NCBI RefSeq assembly: GCF_026157065.1
Contig: NZ_JANLGQ010000001.1
Coordinates: forward strand, 310,001-374,000
Direction of reading: 5' to 3'
Length of the DNA stretch: 64,000 nucleotides
DNA from: Enterococcus sp. HY326
GTDB taxonomy: Bacteria; Bacillota; Bacilli; Lactobacillales; Enterococcaceae
Part shown: one piece after another, positions 26,725 to 35,535 of the stretch
Numbering within the stretch: position 1 is the first letter of the stretch
How the letters are laid out: every line of letters starts with the position of its first letter
Position numbers and translations under genes: made by a program
The notes under the pieces: model-generated
What the model was told of the DNA's origin: nothing
The model's input: the letters and a program-made list of their open reading frames with translations, nothing else
Database searches by the model: none

Positions 26725-26934
26725 TTAAATAGGCTCATAGCGAGTGACTTCAGTTTTCAAAGTGCCTAAATACGTTGTGTCCTCCGGAGAAATCTGATGC
26801 ATAATCTCACCAAGCTTTTGAATCGCTTCTGGGTCGGGATTTAAAACGACGTCGTTAAAATGCTGCTTAGTAATTTTATCACTGCCAAATGGTGTCAGCT
26901 CAATCGATAATTTGGTACTTTCCAATGTTGCCAT
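26725..26934 (-). CDS. DUF1659 family protein
   Basis: The 69-residue protein has the DUF1659 pattern: an N-terminal strand SIELTPFGSDKITKQHFNDV, a helix NPDPEAIQKLGEIMHQIS, and a C-terminal TYLGTLKTEVTRYEPI. The function is unknown. AGGAGG lies before the ATG. It sits 84 bp downstream of the sigma-like gene and directly before the DUF2922-type gene. Confidence 0.85.
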   Translation of the reverse strand: MATLESTKLSIELTPFGSDKITKQHFNDVVLNPDPEAIQKLGEIMHQISPEDTTYLGTLKTEVTRYEPI

Positions 26935-27018
26935 AATAGTGGCCTCCTAAATTTTTTTGGTAAGCTCGTGCGATGACTTACACTATATACACAACTTCAG
27001 AACAGAAAAAATCAACAC

Positions 27019-27498
27019 CTAAGCTAAAATTTTTTTCAATTTGTGACAGATTTTTATTTTCAAGCGACTGACCACGGAAGTACTCACCTGCCAAAATGCG
27101 GCAATTTCTCTTTGGGAATACCCAGCCAACCGCAGTTCAATATAAATCCGTTCCCTTTCCGTAAAGGCCGTGTTCAAGGTCAACACGTCCTTCAGCTCAC
27201 AAATTTCTTCAAAGGACCAGCCATTTGTTTCCTCATATTCAGTCAAGCTTTTTTCTCTTAGCTTGCGCCGCCAATGAGTGCGTCGCAGATTTTGAATATC
27301 CCAAGTAAAACGCTGAAATAAAAAGCCCTGCCACTGTTCAAAGTTTTTTTCTGGATTGGCTATCAGCCACTCGTATAAATTTAAACGCAAAATCTGCAGA
27401 TAATCGTCATACTCCGGATGAGTTTCAAAAATCAATAAGCGACTTAAGACGCCTTTTAACATTTTTTCTGCCTTCAACAATATTTGATTGTAATCCAT
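27019..27498 (-). CDS. Sigma-70 family RNA polymerase sigma factor-like protein (ComX/SigH-like size)
   Basis: The protein is only 159 residues. Residues 20-80 look like a sigma region 2: a helical segment with WQGFLFQRFTWDIQNLRRTHWR, aromatic and basic as in promoter-melting helices. Residues 110-157 form a clear region 4 helix-turn-helix: FTERERIYIELRLAGYSQRE, then AAFWQVSTSVVSRLK. The two-domain form without region 1 or 3 fits the alternative sigma factors of the ComX/SigH or ECF type. A gene resembling ComK starts 428 bp away in the opposite direction. A competence role is inferred from that neighbour, not shown. Confidence 0.75.
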   Translation of the reverse strand: MDYNQILLKAEKMLKGVLSRLLIFETHPEYDDYLQILRLNLYEWLIANPEKNFEQWQGFLFQRFTWDIQNLRRTHWRRKLREKSLTEYEETNGWSFEEICELKDVLTLNTAFTERERIYIELRLAGYSQREIAAFWQVSTSVVSRLKIKICHKLKKILA

Positions 27499-27925
27499 TT
27501 CTATTGCTCCTCTATTTTTTTATCAACCGGTTGTTGACGTCAGTATAGCGGAAAGGCAGTTCCCCATATTCTTGAAATTGGTGCAAAGCTATTGAATGTT
27601 GAACTTCTTTTAAAAATCCTGTAAATTTCCATATTAATTCCAAAAACACTTTAAAAAAAATAAGATTCTGGAAATCAGTTTCTCGCAAATCGATTTTCAA
27701 TCTATTAAGATAATTGTAGCGTTACGAATTCCTAACACTTAACTTAACCAGATGACTAATCATTTAAAGTAAAAGTAACTATGCCTAGGGCAATCGAGAG
27801 TACGTAGCAAAAGGAATCAACTTTTTTGCTGGAAATAGCTGTTTGAAGGTTATCTGAAGAAAATTCTAGTCCCTCATCGATTTGAAAATGTCTTTTTGTT
27901 ATAGCAACTAGAATGGAGGAAAAAA
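27499..27925. other. Divergent control region between sigma-like gene and comK-like gene
   Basis: This 427-bp AT-rich gap should hold both promoters. On the minus strand a TATACT near 27547 precedes the sigma-like gene but has no good -35. On the plus strand one AAAA-N5-TTTT element (27885-27897) lies 28 bp before the comK-like start and fits half of a B. subtilis K-box, though such a match is weak evidence in AT-rich DNA. Short open frames of 62 and 87 codons on the minus strand look like chance. Confidence 0.5.
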
Positions 27926-28699
27926 ATGGAAATGGAAGCTGATACACTGGATTCAAATGAAAAAACTGGTAGTCAGAGCTATAGTCAGCTAAAGGATCTT
28001 TTAAAAAGAGGGTATGCAACTGCTGAAGCCACTTTAGCAGCCGCTGAAGGTCTCATTCCCGGTGCCATTGGTCCAGCTGACAATCGTGTACTTGCAATTT
28101 TGCCGCTCTCTTACTCAAGTAAACAAAAACATTCATTGGTAGTTTTAGACGGACGAGTCAAACTAATTTTAGAATCTCCAAAAAACTGTCTTGATACATT
28201 ACTGTTATTTCAACTAGGAGTGAGAGACCCACAGGCATTCTTAGCTAGCTTCAAAAAGTTCATTGGAAATTGTCGCTATAAACTACCTTGTACCACTCCA
28301 AATTTCACTTTATTTTCGATTGAATCTGTTGAGAATGGTGCTTGGCTCAATATCAGTATGATTAAAGATATCAAATACCACGATAAAGGCGGCACAATCA
28401 CTTTGTTAGACGGATCTGTTTTGCCAATTTTCACTTGTCGGCGTTCCATAAGCAAGCAATTGAAACTAGCCTACCAATGTGCGGTCATCCTCAAATTGAA
28501 TTTCAGCGGTTTAACCCCATTGATTCATTTACCAGCAAGTATTGCTGAGCTACTCAATGTCCCAGTAAATGATTTTAATAAAAAAATACTCCATGAACTT
28601 GAATTGACAAAAGACTGGCCCGGAAGCTGGGAACTTTCTCAGTGCTATCAAGATAATTTGATTAAAGCTTGTTTACGTAAGGAGCGGGAGCAACGTTGA
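27926..28699 (+). CDS. comK: Competence transcription factor ComK-like protein
   Basis: The 257-residue protein resembles ComK, the master activator of DNA uptake genes in Bacillus. Residues 53-82 (NRVLAILPLS to RVKLIL) match the first strands of ComK. Residues 119-141 have K-x-P, then FTLFSIES and AWLN, which line up with the Bacillus K-x-P, FLFPTLSS and CGWI blocks. Residues 155-170 have a strand, a DG turn and LPIF, like FSNGKTMELPIS. It is longer than Bacillus ComK (about 190), with roughly 45 extra residues at the start and a longer end. GGAGG lies 6 nt before the ATG. The call is from remembered family pattern. Confidence 0.72.
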   Translation: MEMEADTLDSNEKTGSQSYSQLKDLLKRGYATAEATLAAAEGLIPGAIGPADNRVLAILPLSYSSKQKHSLVVLDGRVKLILESPKNCLDTLLLFQLGVRDPQAFLASFKKFIGNCRYKLPCTTPNFTLFSIESVENGAWLNISMIKDIKYHDKGGTITLLDGSVLPIFTCRRSISKQLKLAYQCAVILKLNFSGLTPLIHLPASIAELLNVPVNDFNKKILHELELTKDWPGSWELSQCYQDNLIKACLRKEREQR

Positions 28700-28813
28700 A
28701 AATCATTTAGCTGCTATTTACTACATATGTACAGTTAATGCCCTTACTTGTGCAATCTGCTAAGACCTCACAGATTTTTCTATCACTAGAAGTCATCTCA
28801 AAAAAAATGACAC

Positions 28814-28928
28814 AAAAAAAGCAATGACATAATGCTATATACAACAAAATCGTTATGAGCCGAACTGAAATCGGCTCTAGCCCTATAAAGGCTGTTTAAC
28901 AACTTGTTGTACGTTTATGTCATTGCTT
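28814..28928 (-). terminator. Large branched hairpin acting as terminator for the LCP gene
   Basis: A 14-bp outer stem (28819-28832 with 28915-28928) is followed on the minus strand by seven T residues in all. Inside, TACAACA (28840-28846) pairs with TGTTGTA (28905-28911), and within that lies a GAGCCGA/TCGGCTC hairpin (28857-28877) and a small AGCC/GGCT hairpin. Seen from the plus strand it also closes the comK-like gene. The branched interior is larger than a terminator needs. Confidence 0.75.
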
Positions 28929-28984
28929 ACTTTTAATATTCATAATAAAGATTACCGCTCTCATCTCTATTGCCGCAGAGATAA

Positions 28985-29917
28985 TTATTCAGTGATTCCC
29001 AATTGTTCGTCGGCAATTGCTTTGACCCGAGCAATTTCTTCGGCAGAAACGCTTTGGTAAGAAACTCCGTCCTGCATAAAGCCCGTTCCCTGTAATTGAT
29101 CACCAACAATATTAGTGAAACTATTGCGATAATTCAACGCAATTGACGTCATCTCATCAAAGGTAAAGTCAGTCGTCATATTGCTAGAAATCGCATTTAG
29201 AATACTTTGATATTCCGTCACACCAGAAAAGCTTAAGACTTTTTGGGCAATCGCTGCGATAACTTTTCTTTGCCTTTCTTGACGACCGTAGTTGCCATTG
29301 GGATCATCGTAACGCATTCTGGAATATTTCAAGGCATCCTCGCCATTCAAATTGATGGTACCAATACTAAAATTGGTGCCTTCATAATCAAAGGTGAAGG
29401 AATTATTGACTGTAATGCCGCCAACCGCATCCACCAATTCTTCTAAACCAGCCATGTTAATCGTAATGTAATGATCGACTGGCACACTCAACAGATTCTC
29501 AACGGTGTCCATCGCCATTGCCACTCCACCATAGGCATAGGCAGAATTTAATTTTTCAGTGGTACCATGACCAACGATTTCTGTGTAGGTATCTCGTTCT
29601 AAAGAAATCATTGTCGTTTGACCTAACTGTGGATTAACAGTTGCCAAAATCATAGTGTCAGACCGGCCCTGTTCATCGCGACCTAATGCGCCGGTATCAA
29701 TTCCTAATAAAAGCACTGAGAAAGGCTCTTGCTCTGAAATTTCAGCAGTCGTGCCGGTTTCTTCCCGCAAAGTAGTGCTCCGCTCTGCACTTGCATAGGT
29801 GTCATTTGCTGAACTTTTTACATCAAAATATATTTTAGCGGCCACACCGACAACACCAATAAAGGCTACCAGTAATACGCCAAAAACCCCTAAGATTACT
29901 TTCTTCTTCGTAGACAT
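28985..29917 (-). CDS. LytR-CpsA-Psr (LCP) family cell-wall glycopolymer ligase
   Basis: The 310-residue protein has one N-terminal membrane helix (about residues 7-27) and an extracellular LCP domain: VLLLGIDTGALGRDEQGRSD with the conserved arginine and aspartates, then TMISLERDTYTEI, KLNSAYAYGGV and LKYSRMRYDDPNGNYGRQER. LCP enzymes attach undecaprenyl-linked teichoic acids or capsule to peptidoglycan. It is not in the polysaccharide operon, so its polymer could be wall teichoic acid or the capsule. It stands alone and ends at a branched terminator. Confidence 0.93.
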   Translation of the reverse strand: MSTKKKVILGVFGVLLVAFIGVVGVAAKIYFDVKSSANDTYASAERSTTLREETGTTAEISEQEPFSVLLLGIDTGALGRDEQGRSDTMILATVNPQLGQTTMISLERDTYTEIVGHGTTEKLNSAYAYGGVAMAMDTVENLLSVPVDHYITINMAGLEELVDAVGGITVNNSFTFDYEGTNFSIGTINLNGEDALKYSRMRYDDPNGNYGRQERQRKVIAAIAQKVLSFSGVTEYQSILNAISSNMTTDFTFDEMTSIALNYRNSFTNIVGDQLQGTGFMQDGVSYQSVSAEEIARVKAIADEQLGITE

Positions 29918-30003
29918 TCCTTCGACTCACTTTCCCTGTTACTAATTATAATTAATAAGTATACTGTAGTTTCTCAACAAAATCATTTCTTTTTTTGAAA
30001 AGA

Positions 30004-31071
30004 CTACTTTGCCGCAACCTTTTTCAGCTGTTTGCTACGTAATTGACCGCAGGCTGCATCAATGTCGGTGCCGTGCTCTTTACGAATTACACAGTTGACG
30101 CCATTTTTCTTAAGAACATCATAAAATTTTAAAACATCCGCCATCTCGCTACGGGAATATTGATCATGTTCGCTGACTGGATTGTAAGGAATCAAATTAA
30201 CATAGGCAAGCTTTTTCTTATCCTTCAATAAGTCCGCCAACTGCTGAGCGTGCTCCGGCTGGTCGTTAACATTATTTAACATAATATATTCGAAGGTGAT
30301 GCGGCGGTTGGTTTTTTCAATGTATTCATCGACGGCTGCCATCAATTTTTCAATTGGGAAGCTGCGATTGATGCGCATAATAGAAGTCCGTAGCTCGTTG
30401 TTAGGCGCATGCAAAGAAATCGCCAAGTTTACCTGCAGACCATTTTCAGCAAACTCTTTAATTTTATGGGCTAAGCCACTAGTGGAAACCGTAATATGGC
30501 GAGCGCCAATTGCCAAGCCTTTGGCATCATTGATGATATGCAGAAAATCAATTAAGTTATTGTAATTATCGAAAGGTTCCCCAATACCCATGACGACCAC
30601 GTGAGACACCCGTTCGTCTTGGCCCCGCTCGTCAAAATAGTGTTGAACCTGCATGATTTGGGCGACGATTTCGCCGGCGTTCAAGTCTCGTTGCTTTTTC
30701 AAAAGACCACTGGCACAAAACGTACAGCCGATATTGCAGCCGACCTGTGTGGTGACACAGACGGATAATCCGTATTCTTGTCGCATTAGAACGGTCTCAA
30801 TCATCAATTTATCCGGCAATTCAAATAAATATTTCACCGTGCCGTCATTTGATTCTTGGACAATCAATTGTTTTAACGGATTGATGACAAAGGCCGCCTC
30901 CAATTTTTCAATCAAGGCATGGGACAAATTGGTCATCTCGCTAAATTGGTCTACCCGTTTTAAATAAAGCCATTCCCAAACTTGGGTGGCCCGAAATTTC
31001 TTTTCCCCTTGCTCTTCAAACCAGGTGATTAATGCTTCTTTATCTAATCCATAAATCGATGCTTTTTCCAA
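30004..31071 (-). CDS. rlmN: Dual-specificity 23S rRNA/tRNA adenine-C2 methyltransferase RlmN
   Basis: The 355-residue radical-SAM enzyme has the CxxxCxxC cluster in [27 protein letters not shown], and the C-terminal [12 protein letters not shown] with the cysteine of the methyl-transfer cycle. It methylates A2503 of 23S rRNA and A37 of some tRNAs. The start is a TTG at 31071 with GAGG 7 nt upstream. It appears monocistronic. Confidence 0.96.
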   Translation of the reverse strand: MEKASIYGLDKEALITWFEEQGEKKFRATQVWEWLYLKRVDQFSEMTNLSHALIEKLEAAFVINPLKQLIVQESNDGTVKYLFELPDKLMIETVLMRQEYGLSVCVTTQVGCNIGCTFCASGLLKKQRDLNAGEIVAQIMQVQHYFDERGQDERVSHVVVMGIGEPFDNYNNLIDFLHIINDAKGLAIGARHITVSTSGLAHKIKEFAENGLQVNLAISLHAPNNELRTSIMRINRSFPIEKLMAAVDEYIEKTNRRITFEYIMLNNVNDQPEHAQQLADLLKDKKKLAYVNLIPYNPVSEHDQYSRSEMADVLKFYDVLKKNGVNCVIRKEHGTDIDAACGQLRSKQLKKVAAK

Positions 31072-31328
31072 AATCTTGCCTCTTTCTCAGAATTCCTCTG
31101 TTCAATCTCCTCTGCTACTATATAAAAATAAAACTAGAAAAGCAACCTGCTGCAAAAAATTTAAACTTCTGTTTATTTCTGAAAAAGGCTTAATAAGTAG
31201 CTCTTAATCAGCTTTTTAAAGATTCCCGCAAACAAAAAAGTAGATATTTCAACCTTTTTATTACCAACTTTTTCTAAATGCTCTGAAAGCCAGCTTTTGT
31301 TGGTATACTTAATACAGGAGGTGGCAAA

Positions 31329-31502
31329 ATGAAAAATGATTTGGTGGTTGCAATGGCAAAGTTTGATTTATTTGGTAAAGACTCCAGTACAATTGTCCTG
31401 ATGGGAATTTTTTTAGTTCTACTCTTTTTTGTTATAAAATTTGCTGTTCGAGAAGGGATTAACAGCTCTCAGCTAGTGAAAAAAAATCAAGAAAAAGATT
31501 AA
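31329..31502 (+). CDS. 57-residue single-span membrane protein, unknown function
   Basis: This short frame has a strong AGGAGG site 7 nt before its ATG and an extended -10 element (TGGTATACT, 31301-31309), so it looks real. The protein starts MKNDLVVAMAKFDLFGKD, has one hydrophobic helix (about residues 23-40, IVLMGIFLVLLFFVIKF) and ends in a basic tail with KKNQEKD. I do not recognise it. It stands alone on the plus strand between rlmN and a convergent ABC transporter and ends just before a bidirectional terminator. The predicted transcript would have an almost absent leader, with the ribosome site near its 5' end. Confidence 0.68.
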   Translation: MKNDLVVAMAKFDLFGKDSSTIVLMGIFLVLLFFVIKFAVREGINSSQLVKKNQEKD

Positions 31503-31561
31503 AAACTGCTGGAAGTCACAGGCCAAGCTAACAAGCTTGGCTGTTGCTTCCCGCAGTTTTT
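31500..31561. terminator. Bidirectional terminator between the small membrane protein and the ABC permease
   Basis: AAAAACTGC on the left pairs with GCAGTTTTT on the right (31501-31509 and 31552-31560). An inner GCCAAGCT/AGCTTGGC hairpin lies in the middle. A-runs and T-runs flank both ends, so it can stop transcripts from either side. Confidence 0.85.
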
Positions 31562-33387
31562 TAGGCGGTCACTTGACGATAAACTTTATTAAAGTAGAAG
31601 ATGCGGGCAATTAAGTAATAAATCACTTGAATAAGCACAAACACACCTAAAACTTCCCAACCCGCCAGCTGCATATCCATATTAAAGACATGATACATTG
31701 CTGTGAGGGCCACCGCTCCGTGAATCACCGAGACAATAATCGGCGTGAAAAAGAGGATGCCGACCTGTTGATAGATCATTTTTTTCAATTCTTTTTTCGA
31801 TAAGCCTAGCTTGTAAATCATCCGGAATTTTTCCACATCCACATCCATATCGCTATAGAGGCGGAAATAAAGGAAGCTGCCGGCTGAAACAAAGAAGACA
31901 ATCCCGATAAAGATACCGACGAATAAAACTGGTGCATAGCCGTCTAACGTCGTTTGCCGCAAGAAAGTTTTTGGTTGCGTATCAACAAACTCAGCAAAGA
32001 TTTTTTTGCCTGTCGCAACCAAGGCATCATAATCTGCTCCAGGCGCTACCCAATTTGTCGATTGATATTCAGTCAATCCGCTCGTATTTACAGAGTCAGG
32101 CACTAAATAATAATTATTAAAGGCGGCGACAACTTGTGTTTGCTCTGTCCCTTTCACTGTGTACTCCGTGCCATTAATGCTGACAGAGCTTGGAGTCTCG
32201 CCGCTTGTAAAATTCGTGCTAGATAAAGCTAAAACTTCGCCATCAGCCAAGCTTAGTTCTGGTAAATCAGCTAAGTTTGCCAGCTGATTGTACTCAGAAA
32301 CTGTCATGTATTGATTGCCGCTGTTCGTATCCAAAAAGTAATGAACAGTTGTTGAGTTAACCGAAATATTATCTTCGGCAAACAATTGGTTTACCTGCGC
32401 TACTTCTTGGTCCAATTCTGCCGAAGGAGTATTGTACACTGTCACTTCATAAGGATTCAAATCCATTTGACCAACTAGTAATTCTTGCAAACCGTACAAG
32501 GTCCCAATCGCCGCAAAAGCCACCGTCGTAATAATGGAAACTAAGAAGAAGGAACGGGCATTGTCCTTCATTCTAAATGAAAGATCTGAAAAGACAATCA
32601 TATTCGTTTTTTTCCAAAATAGCTTTTGCCGCTTTTTCAAGGATTCGATTAAGCCAACACTAAATTGGTTAAAGAATAAACTCGTCCCAACTATGACGAC
32701 AAAAATCACCGGTAACATTACAATTGGCACCATTTGCCCGGGGACTAAAATGGCAACAGCATAGCCACCGCCGATTAAAATGACTGATAAAATAGCCTTT
32801 AAAAATGATGGCTTGATAACGCCTTTACCAAACTCGCCGGCTTTTAATAATTCCTGTAAAGATAATTTTGGCAGGCGGAACTGGATGAAAAAGGAAATCG
32901 CTAAAAATAAAACAAAGAAGGAAGCAATGGTAATTAAAATGGCTTGTGTTGGAAAATAAAAACCAAAATCAACGTGGACTAAAAATTTAGAAATCCATAA
33001 AATAAGTTGCGAAAAGCCAATTCCCACGATACTACCGAAAATTGTCGCAAAAAAACCAATTACTAAATTTTCAATAAACACCATTTTGCGTAGCTGCTTG
33101 GGACTCATCCCTTGAATCATTAGCACGCCAAATTCTTTTTTACGGGACTGCAAGAAGACATCCATTGAATAAAGCACGAATAAAAAAGCAAAGCCGTAAA
33201 TAATCACTGCAGCAGCGGTCATGCCCGTTTGTACGCTGGAATTCAGCCCATCAGACAAAGAAGGATGTTGCGCAAAAACATTAAAAGTGAAAAAGACCAT
33301 CACAGAAAACATTGTGCTTAAAAAGTAAGCCATGTAAAGATGGCGATTTCGAATGGTATTGCGGATGACTAATTGATTAAAACTCAT
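31561..33387 (-). CDS. ABC transporter permease, BceB/FtsX type
   Basis: The permease (608 residues from the chosen start) has about ten helices. An extracellular domain of about 180 residues lies between helices in the second half, the layout of BceB-like transporters that sense or remove cell-wall antibiotics. It begins MSFNQLVIRNTIRNRHLYMAYFLS, a typical family start with the ATG at 33387 after GAGGG. The ATPase gene overlaps its start by 11 bp. There is no adjacent two-component system, so the partner sensor would lie elsewhere. Bacitracin-type peptide defence is inference from family. Confidence 0.85.
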   Translation of the reverse strand: MSFNQLVIRNTIRNRHLYMAYFLSTMFSVMVFFTFNVFAQHPSLSDGLNSSVQTGMTAAAVIIYGFAFLFVLYSMDVFLQSRKKEFGVLMIQGMSPKQLRKMVFIENLVIGFFATIFGSIVGIGFSQLILWISKFLVHVDFGFYFPTQAILITIASFFVLFLAISFFIQFRLPKLSLQELLKAGEFGKGVIKPSFLKAILSVILIGGGYAVAILVPGQMVPIVMLPVIFVVIVGTSLFFNQFSVGLIESLKKRQKLFWKKTNMIVFSDLSFRMKDNARSFFLVSIITTVAFAAIGTLYGLQELLVGQMDLNPYEVTVYNTPSAELDQEVAQVNQLFAEDNISVNSTTVHYFLDTNSGNQYMTVSEYNQLANLADLPELSLADGEVLALSSTNFTSGETPSSVSINGTEYTVKGTEQTQVVAAFNNYYLVPDSVNTSGLTEYQSTNWVAPGADYDALVATGKKIFAEFVDTQPKTFLRQTTLDGYAPVLFVGIFIGIVFFVSAGSFLYFRLYSDMDVDVEKFRMIYKLGLSKKELKKMIYQQVGILFFTPIIVSVIHGAVALTAMYHVFNMDMQLAGWEVLGVFVLIQVIYYLIARIFYFNKVYRQVTA

Positions 33388-34126
33388 TGTCGACACCCTC
33401 AATTCTGGCTAGCTCGGTGATAATCCGGTCATAAAAGCGCCCTTGATTGCCATCATTATGCATTTCATCAACAAGTTCTCCATCTTTGATGAAGACGATC
33501 CGCTGACAAAAGCTAGCGGCCAAAGGATCATGCGTGACCATTAAAATGGTCGCTTGTTCTTCTTGGTTTAATTGACGCAATAGGCCCATAACATCCCGCG
33601 AAGATTTTGTGTCCAAGTTACCCGTTGGTTCATCGGCCAACAATAGTTCTGGATGATGAATCATTGCTCTGGCAACGGCTACCCTTTGCGCTTGGCCCCC
33701 GGAAATTTCTCCGATTCTTTTTGGCAATAATGTTTCAATGCCTAAGCGGGGAGCTAAATCCCGCACTTGTTTTTTCATGCGGCTGACTTTTTCACCGTCT
33801 AAAGTCAGCGGCAAGACGATATTTTCTTCCACTGTTAATGTCGGCATCAAATTAAAGCTTTGGAAAACAAAGCCTAATTCTTTGCGGCGAAACTTGGCAA
33901 TTTCTTCTTGATTTAAAGTATTCGGGTTCTTCCCATTTAACAAAATGCTGCCGCTAGTCGGCTGATCAATGGTCGCCAAGAGGTTTAAGAAGGTTGTTTT
34001 CCCACTTCCTGAAGGTCCCATGATGCCAATAAATTCACCATCTTCAACCGTCAGATTAATCCCCTTTAATGCCTCATATTGCAATTCATTGCCATATACT
34101 TTTCTAAGATTCTCAACTTGTAACAT
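33377..34126 (-). CDS. ABC transporter ATP-binding protein, BceA type
   Basis: The 249-residue ATPase has Walker A GIMGPSGSGKTTFLNLLATI, Q-loop FVFQSFNLMPTLTVEENI, signature ISGGQAQRVAVARAM, Walker B LLADEPTGNLD and the H-loop MVTHD. It matches the MacB/BceA subfamily that pairs with FtsX-like permeases. The ATG at 34126 (MLQVENLRKVYG) has GGGAG 8 nt upstream and is chosen over earlier in-frame codons at 34132 and 34156. It is co-transcribed with the permease, overlapping by 11 bp. Confidence 0.92.
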   Translation of the reverse strand: MLQVENLRKVYGNELQYEALKGINLTVEDGEFIGIMGPSGSGKTTFLNLLATIDQPTSGSILLNGKNPNTLNQEEIAKFRRKELGFVFQSFNLMPTLTVEENIVLPLTLDGEKVSRMKKQVRDLAPRLGIETLLPKRIGEISGGQAQRVAVARAMIHHPELLLADEPTGNLDTKSSRDVMGLLRQLNQEEQATILMVTHDPLAASFCQRIVFIKDGELVDEMHNDGNQGRFYDRIITELARIEGVDNEF

Positions 34127-34423
34127 CGTCATTACTCCCTTATGTATCATTTTCATTGTTTGTTAGAAACTATTAGCCACATCTTTTTAAAACAAAGTCA
34201 GTGTTTAATCCATCGCCTACTATACTCGTTTAAAAAAAAATAGACCATGTAATTTTATTACTTTTCTCTTACAATTTTGCAAGAACTTTAAATTGTCTTT
34301 CTAACAACCCTTCTTTGAAAACTATAAGGCCGGATGACCCTAATTTCATGGGAATAAAGTTTGACAGCACAATCAGACTTTAGTTGTAGATGATTCGTTT
34401 AGTTATTTATAGCCTCCAGAACG
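34127..34423 (-). promoter_or_regulatory. Leader and possible regulator site of the ABC transporter
   Basis: A TATAGT at 34224-34219 on the minus strand lies about 93 bp before the ATPase start, with no good -35. About 45 bp further upstream is TTACA-N4-TGCAA (34269-34282), one mismatch from the TnACA-N4-TGTAA half-sites reported for BceR-type regulators. An isolated TTGACA on the plus strand near 34368 has no convincing -10 and no gene behind it. Confidence 0.4.
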
Positions 34424-34457
34424 CAAAAAAAGAGCCTAGTCCCCACTAGGCTCTTTT
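34424..34457 (-). terminator. Terminator of the acyl-CoA dehydrogenase/Etf operon
   Basis: A 13-bp stem (34428-34440 with 34445-34457) and a 4-base loop are followed on the minus strand by a T run of seven. It lies 46 bp after the etfA stop codon. Confidence 0.93.
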
Positions 34458-34502
34458 CGACACAAGGTCATTTATAATTGTGCTTTTTCATTTTCTTAAA
34501 CT

Positions 34503-35516
34503 TTATCCTTCATTATCCCGTTTCGCTCTAATTTCTTTAGTTAATAATGGAATAATCTTTGTGGCATCGCCAACAACTCCAAAGTCAGCAACATCAAAAA
34601 TTGGTGCAGACTCATCTTTATTAATGGCAATGATGATATCACTTTCCTCCATACCGGCAACGTGCTGAATCGCACCTGAAATACCGCTGGCAATATAAAG
34701 ATTTGGCCGAACAGTCTTACCGGTTTGGCCAACTTGCCGGTCTTTTTCCTCCCAGCCGGCATCGACAGCAGCCCGTGAAGCTGAAACTGTGCCGCCTAAA
34801 ACATCCGCTAATTCTTCCAGCAGCTTGAAGTTGTCAACGCTGCCCATGCCACGACCGCCGGAAACCAATACGTCAACATCCATGATGTCCACCCGTTCGG
34901 TTTCTTTTTTAATCACTTCCAAAATTTCAACATTTTGGTAATTAGCTAGATTTGGCACGCCGTATTTCACCACTTGGCAATCAGGATTCGCCATTTTTTC
35001 AGCCTGCTTCATCACACCGGGACGAACCGTCGCCATCTGTGGGCGATGATTTGGACAGAGAATCGTCGCCATCACGTTGCCGCCAAATGCTGGCCGAGTC
35101 ATTAATAAATTATTGGTTTTTTCCTGCACCTCTAAACGCGTACAGTCAGCTGTTAGACCAGTGCTGCAACGGGCTGCCACCCGAGGAGCTAGGTCACGGC
35201 CAATTGCTGTTGCGCCGTATAAGACAACATCAGGTTTGTATTCATTGACGACTTCTGTCATCGAATGGGTATAAGACTCTGTCATGTATGTTTCTAAAGC
35301 GGGATCTTCAACAACAATTACTTTATCAGCGCCGTGAGTGGCTAATTTATCTACGAGAGCTTCCAAATGATTGCCCAAAACTACCGCCGTGACTTCCGTA
35401 TTTAAAGTAGCGGCTAACTTTTTGCCTTCACCGAGTAATTCATAGCTGACCCGCGCAATTTCACCGTCCACTTGTTCAACAAAAACTAAAACGCCTTTAT
35501 AATCTTTCATATCCAT
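34503..35516 (-). CDS. etfA: Electron transfer flavoprotein alpha subunit
   Basis: The 337-residue protein has an N-terminal Rossmann-like domain (YKGVLVFVEQVDGEIARVSYELLGEG) and a C-terminal FAD domain with SGGRGMGSVDNFKLLEELAD, VGQTGKTVRPNLYIASGISG, QHVAGMEESDIIIAINKDE and IFDVADFGVVGD, the normal FAD-binding blocks. With EtfB it carries electrons from the acyl-CoA dehydrogenase encoded upstream. GGAGG precedes the ATG. It is the last gene of a three-gene operon. Confidence 0.95.
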   Translation of the reverse strand: MDMKDYKGVLVFVEQVDGEIARVSYELLGEGKKLAATLNTEVTAVVLGNHLEALVDKLATHGADKVIVVEDPALETYMTESYTHSMTEVVNEYKPDVVLYGATAIGRDLAPRVAARCSTGLTADCTRLEVQEKTNNLLMTRPAFGGNVMATILCPNHRPQMATVRPGVMKQAEKMANPDCQVVKYGVPNLANYQNVEILEVIKKETERVDIMDVDVLVSGGRGMGSVDNFKLLEELADVLGGTVSASRAAVDAGWEEKDRQVGQTGKTVRPNLYIASGISGAIQHVAGMEESDIIIAINKDESAPIFDVADFGVVGDATKIIPLLTKEIRAKRDNEG

Positions 35517-35535
35517 TTTCTCACCTCCGAATGAT

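Noticed and set aside
27512-27700. Open frame of 62 codons before the sigma-like gene on the minus strand
   Set aside because: No ribosome site and AT-rich random-like content; it lies in the control region.
27756-28019. Open frame of 87 codons on the minus strand overlapping the comK-like start
   Set aside because: It overlaps a better supported gene on the other strand and lacks a ribosome site.
34368-34396. TTGACA on the plus strand as a promoter
   Set aside because: The -10 at 17 bp is TTGTAG, and no gene or RNA follows on that strand.
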